Part shown: piece after piece, positions 52,284 through 58,505 of the stretch
Layout of the letters: each line of letters starts with the position of its first letter
Numbering within the stretch: the first letter of the stretch is position 1
Notes under the pieces: generated by a model
The model's input: the letters and a program-made list of their open reading frames with translations, nothing else
The model's database searches: none
What the model was told of the DNA's origin: nothing
Source of the DNA: Bdellovibrionales bacterium
GTDB taxonomy: Bacteria > Bdellovibrionota > Bdellovibrionia > Bdellovibrionales > UBA1609
Length of the DNA stretch: 58,505 nucleotides
NCBI GenBank assembly: GCA_023301025.1
Contig: JALZUR010000036.1
Location: forward strand, 1-58,505
Direction of reading: 5' to 3'
Translations under genes and position numbers: made by a program

Positions 52284-53888
52284 ATGAGACTTGCAATAAT
52301 TATTAGCTCATTACTCTTAGGGGCTCAGGCCATCGCGTTTAACACAGTCTATACGCCGCCAGTCCATCACAACGTTCCCGACGAGAGCACCAGAAACAAA
52401 AACATCCCATTCACTGAAGTTTCCACTCAGGTAAAGCATAACTATGTGGGGCAAGTCGCTCATCCCTTAACGGGGGCCGCTGTTGTTGATTATGACAACG
52501 ATGGAGTCTATGAAATTTTTTATGGAGGAGGGTTTAATCAAGAAGACTCGTTACTCAGTTACAAAAACGAAAGCTTTCATGACGTAATAGGTGACACTGG
52601 TCTCTCTAGCACGACAGCAACTTACGGCGCTACTGCCATCGATATGAATGATGATGGGTTTACAGACCTTTTAATCGCAAGAAATGACGGAGCCTATTTA
52701 TATCTTAATAATGGCGATGGTACTTTCAAATCAATGAGACTTCCTTTGAGCTTCGATGATGAGGAAGTTCCCGTGAGTATTTCGGTGGCTGACATTGATC
52801 AGGATGGAGACCCTGACCTTTATGTGAGTGTTTTTGTTTCAGTTCCATTTTTTAGAAGCCCAGTATTTAATGACCCTGAACACGCAAAAGCCAATTATTT
52901 ACTTTTAAACAAAGGAGATTTGAATTTCGTTGATATAACAAGTGCATCTGGAACTGCTGGAATGCAGAATACATTTTTCTCAACATTTGCTGACTTAAAT
53001 GACGATGGTTTACAAGACCTTATTGTTTCTCAAAATACGGGTCGAGTAGAAATTTTTGAAAATAATGGTGACTCTACGTTTGCACCTATTGATTTCAAAA
53101 GTCCCCTTGGTTTTTGGATGGGTATTGGAATTGGGGATATTGATAATGATGGCGATCTAGATTTACTCTTCTCTAATGCTGGTAACACGATTCCCGCATT
53201 TGCTATCAGAATTGCTGCTGATCTTAAAAAAGGTCAAAAGCTCAAGCAAAATTGGTTGCTGCTACAGAATGAAGGTCATTTTAAGTTCAGAAACGTTACT
53301 AAGAAGTACCGTCTAAAAGGGAAGGGTTTTGCCTGGGGTGCTATTTTTGAAGATCTAAACCTTAACGGGGACCTTGATTTATTGATTGCCAGAAACTATG
53401 TGAAGTTCCCATCGCTCATCAAAAAACTTCGAACTTCTGGTCAGACTGTTTTTAGGATGACGGAATACAAAGGTCAGCCGAGATTTAAACCGGATAACAA
53501 ATGGAACTTAAACAACTCTCACTATGGTATTTCTCCTTTAATCGTTGATTTTAGTGGTGACGGAAAGCCAGACGTTTTGTGGTTAAACATTGATGGACCT
53601 CTAAGAGCCTTTGTTAATAATAGTGATAATGATTTTATGACTTTTAGAATTCCTGACAAAGTAAGTTATTTAGGAGCCAAGCTTGAGTTGATCAGTGAGA
53701 ACGGACGCTCTTACTCGAGAGAAATCTTAGCAGGGCAAGGTCTTTTGACAGATAACTCTCCGGACATCACCTTTGGGTTGGGTAAAGAGAGTAACGTTAA
53801 ATTCCTGAAAATCACTTTTCCAAACGGCGAAGTTAAAACGATTTCTGATTTAACACTAAATACTGTTAATAAGATTAATCTCAACTAG
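52284..53888 (+). CDS. Exported FG-GAP/VCBS-repeat protein with ASPIC/UnbV domain
   Basis: 534-aa secreted protein. A signal peptide (about residues 1-18) precedes a beta-propeller of about seven FG-GAP/VCBS blades with Ca-binding D-x-D/N-x-D-G loops, e.g. DYDNDGVYE, DMNDDGFTDLL, DIDQDGDPDLY, DLNDDGLQDLI, DIDNDGDLDLL and DFSGDGKPDVL. A C-terminal ASPIC/UnbV-type domain follows (LELISENGRSYSREI...ITFPNG). Such CRTAC1-like proteins bind ligands at the cell surface. AAAGGA precedes the ATG. Its codons look richer in G/C than its neighbours, hinting at transfer. Confidence 0.88.
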   Translation: MRLAIIISSLLLGAQAIAFNTVYTPPVHHNVPDESTRNKNIPFTEVSTQVKHNYVGQVAHPLTGAAVVDYDNDGVYEIFYGGGFNQEDSLLSYKNESFHDVIGDTGLSSTTATYGATAIDMNDDGFTDLLIARNDGAYLYLNNGDGTFKSMRLPLSFDDEEVPVSISVADIDQDGDPDLYVSVFVSVPFFRSPVFNDPEHAKANYLLLNKGDLNFVDITSASGTAGMQNTFFSTFADLNDDGLQDLIVSQNTGRVEIFENNGDSTFAPIDFKSPLGFWMGIGIGDIDNDGDLDLLFSNAGNTIPAFAIRIAADLKKGQKLKQNWLLLQNEGHFKFRNVTKKYRLKGKGFAWGAIFEDLNLNGDLDLLIARNYVKFPSLIKKLRTSGQTVFRMTEYKGQPRFKPDNKWNLNNSHYGISPLIVDFSGDGKPDVLWLNIDGPLRAFVNNSDNDFMTFRIPDKVSYLGAKLELISENGRSYSREILAGQGLLTDNSPDITFGLGKESNVKFLKITFPNGEVKTISDLTLNTVNKINLN

Positions 53889-53899
53889 GGTACCTTTTA

Positions 53900-53927
53900 A
53901 AAGAAGCTGCTTAGCAGTAGCTTCTTT
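53900..53927 (+). terminator. Terminator of FG-GAP gene
   Basis: AAAGAAGCT-N10-AGCTTCTTT, a perfect 9-bp stem 11 bases past the stop codon, followed by AGTTT. It separates this gene from the convergent lipoprotein. Confidence 0.6.
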
Positions 53928-54023
53928 AGTTTAAAAAGTTTTGATTTTTTAAAAGCAGAGATCTTATTTAGTATAACTTGTGTGAATTGGCTTGCACTTG
54001 CGGTAGAATAATTTTTGACCCAA

Positions 54024-54518
54024 TTAGTTTCGTATTACTGTAGCCTCTAAAACACTAGATAGAGCAAAATAGTTATTTGAATTTAATAGGTAGATATAAG
54101 CGATATCATTATCTGATGAGTCTTTCGCAATCAAAACACTATTAATTAAAAGATCAATATCAATATCAAGGCTATTTAAGTCTACAGGGTTTCCAGAAAG
54201 TCCTAAGTTTAGTTCATCTCCGATATCAGAAACTAAACTCCAGTTTGATACAACAAGTGTACCACTTGCACTATTTGGAATTTCAATTATTAAATTATCG
54301 GTATCTTGTTCAACTAAAACTTTAAATTTAGAAGCATTAGAATTTAAGTTTATAGATTCTAAAAGACTGCTAAATTCATCAGAAAGACTTTGAGATGTGG
54401 CTAAAGGGGCATTTGGATTACCGTCTTCAATAGTTTTACTTTGAAGTTGTGAAGAGCAATTTTGAAATACGATAAAACTTGTTAATAAAAAAAATATTGG
54501 AACTGCAACTTTTAACAT
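54024..54518 (-). CDS. Small predicted lipoprotein, unknown function
   Basis: 164-aa protein with a lipoprotein signal ending VFQNC (Cys21). The mature part is Ser/Asn/Leu-rich and acidic, with probable beta strands (ASGTLVVSNWSLV, DLNSLDIDIDLLIN). No family recognised. AGGAG precedes the ATG. It lies 112 bases downstream of the SASA lipoprotein on the same strand and may be read with it. Confidence 0.6.
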   Translation of the reverse strand: MLKVAVPIFFLLTSFIVFQNCSSQLQSKTIEDGNPNAPLATSQSLSDEFSSLLESINLNSNASKFKVLVEQDTDNLIIEIPNSASGTLVVSNWSLVSDIGDELNLGLSGNPVDLNSLDIDIDLLINSVLIAKDSSDNDIAYIYLLNSNNYFALSSVLEATVIRN

Positions 54519-54630
54519 AAAGAATCTCCTCTTTAAGAAACTTTCTTTAGAGTAAGATGTTTTTATGTAGGAGCCAAAGTGCTAACATTAGAAAAGTGCA
54601 TCTAGCCAGACTAAAGACCTAAGGTTTTTT

Positions 54631-56007
54631 TTAATTTCCTCTTAAGTTTTTATAAACTTGAAAATAACGCCTACCTATCTCTCTGTAGGCTCTTGCGCCA
54701 AAATGAACACAACTTCCTTCACCACAAGGAAAAGCCGGAGGAACTAAATCATCGTGATTTGAAGTGCCCGAGTTGTTTAAGTAAGTGCTTACTTGAGTTT
54801 GCGCTTCATAAATTAAAAGCTCTCGACTGTTTAAAGTAGAAAAATCCCCTCTGTCATCTCTTCCTCTAGAGTTTGTCCCAACAATAATGGGTACATCTGA
54901 AGTGTTACCCCTTGCACTGGCTCCTCTAATGTCAGGCGCAATTTGGCTTCTAAAAGAGTTCATCAACTGTTCTAAGTTTGTACGATAGGCTTGAGCACAA
55001 GGATCAGTGAAGGTGTCACGCTCTCCTTGTTGCCATAAAATACCTCTTAGGATTCCACCGGACTCTTGAAGTGCAATATTTGTTCTTTGTATAGCTCTTC
55101 TAAAAAGTCCAGTGCCTCCAAAGTTTACGTCATTTCTTTCAACTGCATTCCATGCATAGAGTGGAAACTCATCTATAACACAAAATCCAGTACTTCCCAT
55201 TGCTGTTGGAACAAGTATAATGTCTTGATTTGTAATTTCTAGAACAGATTTTGCAAAACTTAAACCAAGTCCAATGGTTGTTCCAGTTGATCCATTAACA
55301 TGAAGAGGGTCTTCAGCTTGAATGATTCTAGGCTCTAAAACAACTTTATCGACATTTGAAAACTCTTCTGTAGAGTTAAAATCATTAAAGTTATTTGAAG
55401 TGACGTTTAGCTTAAAGATTTTAGGGTGAGGCTCATCAAGACCGCCTGGGGCAGCATTTTTTGCATCTTCTATTGTAGGGGCATTATCCCTAGATAAGCT
55501 TGTACCAACCATATTAGACTGACCAGCCAAAAGAAAAACATTTGGAGCTTGAACAGGCGTTAGGTCAATTTCTAAGAAATGACTTTTAGATTCATCACCT
55601 CTTTGCATATTAAAAACTATGGTTGTTTTTTGTCCCTTAAAAGGCAAAGGGCCAATATTTAAAGCTATATTAAAAACTGCACTTAATTGATTGTTTGAAA
55701 GATTCTGTGACAAGGGGCGAACTGAAAAATAAGAAGCTAGGTTTGAAGCCACAGGAAAAAGTGAAACTAAAATGTCTTTATCAGTTTCAAAAGCACTGAG
55801 TTCAACTCTAATAGACACGTCATCACCACCTTCTACTAAAGAAATTTCGTCTGGTGTAAAGCTTACTTTTATGTCACTAAGTTTTGTATTTGTAAGAGTA
55901 ACTTCAGGGGCTTCGTCTTTTGTAGTATTTGTGTTTTTACTACACGCCTGATTAATAGTGATTACAACTAAACCCACTGTAATTATTAAAGCTATTTTTG
56001 CCTTCAC
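54631..56007 (-). CDS. Lipoprotein with SASA-type carbohydrate esterase domain
   Basis: 458-aa lipoprotein; the signal ends INQAC (Cys22). Residues about 45-150 are beta-rich and Ig-like. The C-terminal domain (about 155-458) follows the sialate O-acetylesterase/CE6 (SGNH-like) pattern: nucleophile Ser in LLAGQSNMVG, GILWQQGERDT, and a C-terminal catalytic His in CVHFGARAYREIG. It probably removes acetyl groups from surface or prey polysaccharides. The start is a GTG behind AAAAGGA. Substrate unknown. Confidence 0.82.
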   Translation of the reverse strand: MKAKIALIITVGLVVITINQACSKNTNTTKDEAPEVTLTNTKLSDIKVSFTPDEISLVEGGDDVSIRVELSAFETDKDILVSLFPVASNLASYFSVRPLSQNLSNNQLSAVFNIALNIGPLPFKGQKTTIVFNMQRGDESKSHFLEIDLTPVQAPNVFLLAGQSNMVGTSLSRDNAPTIEDAKNAAPGGLDEPHPKIFKLNVTSNNFNDFNSTEEFSNVDKVVLEPRIIQAEDPLHVNGSTGTTIGLGLSFAKSVLEITNQDIILVPTAMGSTGFCVIDEFPLYAWNAVERNDVNFGGTGLFRRAIQRTNIALQESGGILRGILWQQGERDTFTDPCAQAYRTNLEQLMNSFRSQIAPDIRGASARGNTSDVPIIVGTNSRGRDDRGDFSTLNSRELLIYEAQTQVSTYLNNSGTSNHDDLVPPAFPCGEGSCVHFGARAYREIGRRYFQVYKNLRGN

Positions 56008-56152
56008 GAAATATCCTTTTTTAGTATTTGAGCGTTAAATATGTAAATCTTAACTTATAAACTATTATAAATTTAAACACTGTAAAAAGACTATTTTAAT
56101 AAATTTAAAAGCCAAACTAAAGGCCGTATTGTATAGAAAAAAGAGCTAGATT

Positions 56153-58505
56153 TTATCTTTCAATTTCTGATTCACTATCAAAAACAAGACCGTCATAAGA
56201 AAGAGCAATAAAAATTTTCATCCTGTTGCTAAGAAAACCACTGAGTTGTCGCTCAGCCGGAGTTGATCCATTTAAATCCACGGTGTAAGAATTGGTTTTT
56301 AAGTTTTCTAAGTCTATGACAAGTTCTGCAAGATTTTTAAATGTTGTGTCTTGTCTAGCAACATCTTCTTTAAAAGAAATTTTTAAAAAACCATTAAAAT
56401 TATTTTTAAAATCAAATTTAATTTTCGATCCAAGTATTCCAACATTTTTAATATGTTGTTTATTAATTATATTAAAATCTGACTCTCCTCTAACGACTTG
56501 ATCAATCTTTGATTGAAATAAAAATCCTCTCCCAAAGTTTGAAGCTCTAGGAAAAGCAAAATCTCTATATTCTAAATTTAAAAAGATATTCGAAAAAGAT
56601 ATATTTATTTTTGGAACTATGTCAGAGGCTAGTAACATGTATTTAAAAAGGTAGGCGTAGCTGTCTGAAGCCTCAGGGTTTATCAGCATTTCAATCAGTG
56701 CTTTAGAAGATTCAGAGGCTTGTTTTTGAGAATCTTTAATATTTAAAGCAGTCAGAAGCTTTCGTTTGTTGAGTATAAAAGACTTAAAAGAATTTTTAAC
56801 TTTTCTTTTGATTTTAAAAGACCAATCTTCAGGATCTTGTCTAAGTAATTTTGCTTTTCTACGTTTAGTCATCTTAAAGCCTAAAAAGCTTGATCTACGT
56901 GCCATCTCTTCAATCAATACAGCTTTTAACTGTGCTTCACTAAACTGACCAATGGCTTTGATGTCAGACCTTGTAAAGTAGAACTCCATTAAAGCTCTTG
57001 TACGTTCAAAATCGTAAACACCTTTTGGTTTTGCAATTTGTATGTCACGGCCGGTCTTTGTAAATCTATTAAAGGCCTTTATATGATCAGATAGTTCATC
57101 AACTTGCACTTCTTTATTTTTTTGATTGATCGTGATCAAAGTCCGTTCATCATTAAGGCTTTTTCTAGCAACAAGTACAATATCACTTGGCAAGCTTACT
57201 GCCTCAGGCCCATATTCTTCGTATGCTTGAATTTCAAAACGTTTTTGTTTGTCATCTAAAAGAACGGAGCGAGAGTCGTAGCTGTTTAATAAAATTCCGC
57301 CAGAAATTAAAACATCCCTATCTTCAAAAGAGGCTTTACTGTCATGATATGTTTCAGATGAAAGACGTGTAGTCTTTTTATAAGTTAAGAACTGAAATTT
57401 TTTTTGAGAAGCTGATGTGGTTACTTTACTTTTTAAATTTAGAATAAGATCAATTGTAGAGTCCTTAAATTTTTTTAAGATGCTGCTGGCTTTAGAGATG
57501 TCTTGAATGGTAAAGACTTCAAAAAGTGAAAAGTTGAAATCACTTAAAGCCTCATCGTAAATTTTTCGATCGACAGAATTAGATAAATCAATTTCATATA
57601 CAGAGTTAAACCTGTGTTCTTTGATAAACTCTTTTGATGCGTCATAAGTGATAATTGTTAAGTCATCAGGAATATAACTTGGTAAAGCCTGCTCAACAAT
57701 TATATCAATATTTGAGCTTACTTCAACGCCCCAACTGGTTTTAAAAGAGTCTTTTATGTCACTTCTGATTTGTCTTATAGAGAATAAAAGTTTATCTACT
57801 TTAGTTTTTACAATTATTAGTTCAAATTTTCCGGTTCTTATCACTTTGTTTAATTTAAAATAGGGCTTAATAGAAAAAGACTTTTCTTGTATCAAGTCAA
57901 AAATAACTGAAGGTCCAAAACTTGCAGCCCCGTCGTAAACAAAAGAGTAACCTTCACCGACATTCATTTTATCAGCCATTTTAACATTTAAAGGAAAGCC
58001 TGTTATTTCTGAATCTGTTAGTGTGTTTGATTTAGGTGCTAAGGTAAATCGCGTAAGCCAGTCGCTGTATCTGGCAAAGCCTTCAGGACTTAAGTTAAAA
58101 CCTGGGGATATTTCAAAGTATTCGGTGTTCATAAAGTAGAGAAAATTTGTATCTTGTGGGCCAGGGTAGCTTACATAATCATTATTTTTTGTACGTCTTC
58201 TATCTGCTGCAGGCGAAATGAAAAAACGCTTTAGGCTTGGTTTGGCAGCCCCTTGAATACTAAAATTAAAGTTCATTTTTTCTTTAATTTTTTCAAAAGC
58301 ATTTAAATGAAAGCTGGCACTAAGCTCAGTTTCATCTGAGACTAAAAAATCACCACCACTAAGCGGAAAAATAAGTCTAGAGTTTGTGTAACCTACACTA
58401 AAATATTTATTGATTTTTTCATTAAAACTTATCGTTTCTTGAATCTCTATAGCAAGCTTTGCTAAAAACCGTCTAAGCTCTGAAGGTTTTGAGTTATTTT
58501 GATTG
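56153..58505 (-). CDS. Large unknown protein, 5' end beyond window
   Basis: The frame is open from the window edge, so the Met at 58274-58276 is internal and the gene extends upstream; 783 residues are visible. The sequence alternates beta-like segments (FFISPAADRR, YFEISPGFNLSPEG, SFVYDGAASFGPS) with Lys-rich helical parts. A basic stretch sits near MTKRRKAKLLRQDPEDWSFK. There is no enzymatic motif and no family is recognised. It might be a large envelope-associated or matrix protein. It lies upstream of the SASA lipoprotein gene across a 145-base gap. Confidence 0.55.
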   Translation of the reverse strand, partial: NQNNSKPSELRRFLAKLAIEIQETISFNEKINKYFSVGYTNSRLIFPLSGGDFLVSDETELSASFHLNAFEKIKEKMNFNFSIQGAAKPSLKRFFISPAADRRRTKNNDYVSYPGPQDTNFLYFMNTEYFEISPGFNLSPEGFARYSDWLTRFTLAPKSNTLTDSEITGFPLNVKMADKMNVGEGYSFVYDGAASFGPSVIFDLIQEKSFSIKPYFKLNKVIRTGKFELIIVKTKVDKLLFSIRQIRSDIKDSFKTSWGVEVSSNIDIIVEQALPSYIPDDLTIITYDASKEFIKEHRFNSVYEIDLSNSVDRKIYDEALSDFNFSLFEVFTIQDISKASSILKKFKDSTIDLILNLKSKVTTSASQKKFQFLTYKKTTRLSSETYHDSKASFEDRDVLISGGILLNSYDSRSVLLDDKQKRFEIQAYEEYGPEAVSLPSDIVLVARKSLNDERTLITINQKNKEVQVDELSDHIKAFNRFTKTGRDIQIAKPKGVYDFERTRALMEFYFTRSDIKAIGQFSEAQLKAVLIEEMARRSSFLGFKMTKRRKAKLLRQDPEDWSFKIKRKVKNSFKSFILNKRKLLTALNIKDSQKQASESSKALIEMLINPEASDSYAYLFKYMLLASDIVPKINISFSNIFLNLEYRDFAFPRASNFGRGFLFQSKIDQVVRGESDFNIINKQHIKNVGILGSKIKFDFKNNFNGFLKISFKEDVARQDTTFKNLAELVIDLENLKTNSYTVDLNGSTPAERQLSGFLSNRMKIFIALSYDGLVFDSESEIER

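Noticed and set aside
58274-58276. Met here as the start of the large unknown protein
   Set aside because: The frame stays open upstream to the window edge with protein-like composition, so this Met is internal.
1-58505. CRISPR arrays, insertion sequences or rRNA genes
   Set aside because: No regularly spaced long repeats, transposase motifs or rRNA-like sequence were seen on either strand.

Overview
The window is AT-rich (by eye about one third G+C), densely coded bacterial chromosome. It carries an outer-membrane (Mla) lipid-transport operon, LpxH for lipid A synthesis, many lipoproteins and secreted proteases, a flagellar sigma factor, and a Cys-poor DksA/TraR-like protein. This fits a Gram-negative of the Bdellovibrionota/Bacteriovoracia type. 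That placement is an inference from gene content and style; no rRNA is present to test it.

Layout. 1-8.4 kb: the 3'-truncated end of a Na+/Ca2+ antiporter gene, a DksA/TraR-like regulator, three tandem TraB/GumN paralogues, an mlaE-mlaF-mlaD operon led by a lipoprotein, an HU-type nucleoid protein and a lipoprotein. 8.5-11.6 kb: an overlapping operon of dapF, a flavin/2Fe-2S reductase, a DUF4442 protein and nth. 11.7-22.1 kb: the distal half of a division/cell-wall cluster, ftsW-murG-murC-murB-ddl-ftsQ-ftsA-ftsZ, followed by lpxH; the proximal half (ftsI, murE, murF, mraY, murD) is not here. 22.1-26.7 kb: recN, nadK and an M3 oligopeptidase, convergent to lpxH. 26.8-34.2 kb: exported proteins, namely a lipoprotein, a subtilisin-like protease, and a plus-strand run of lipoprotein, beta-barrel-like protein, alpha/beta-hydrolase with a helical tail, and permuted-papain-like protein. 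34.2-43.5 kb: a PcrA/UvrD helicase, a FliL-like lipoprotein operon leading to fliA under a good sigma-54 promoter, a giant lipoprotein subtilase and rpoH. 43.5-50.7 kb: aspS, a CpaF-type ATPase with a short secretin-like partner, a REC-histidine kinase, a Gly/Asn-rich secreted protein under a sigma-28-like promoter, and a cupin. 50.9-58.5 kb: a hypothetical gene, tRNA-Ala(UGC), a decayed pseudogene, an FG-GAP/ASPIC-UnbV protein, a small lipoprotein, a SASA-type esterase lipoprotein and a large 5'-truncated unknown gene.

Themes. Several first-of-operon genes lack a Shine-Dalgarno sequence and have a promoter element placed so that transcription would start at or next to the start codon, which suggests leaderless mRNAs (fliL-like gene, pcrA, rpoH, ftsQ, ftsW, the lipoprotein at 29197). 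Flagellar regulation appears twice: a sigma-54 promoter before the fliA operon, and a sigma-28-like promoter before the secreted protein at 48.6 kb. Best candidates for undescribed biology are the envelope cassette at 29.2-34.2 kb, the kinase/secretin/ATPase group at 45.3-48.5 kb, and the subtilase with about 420 residues between its catalytic Asp and His.
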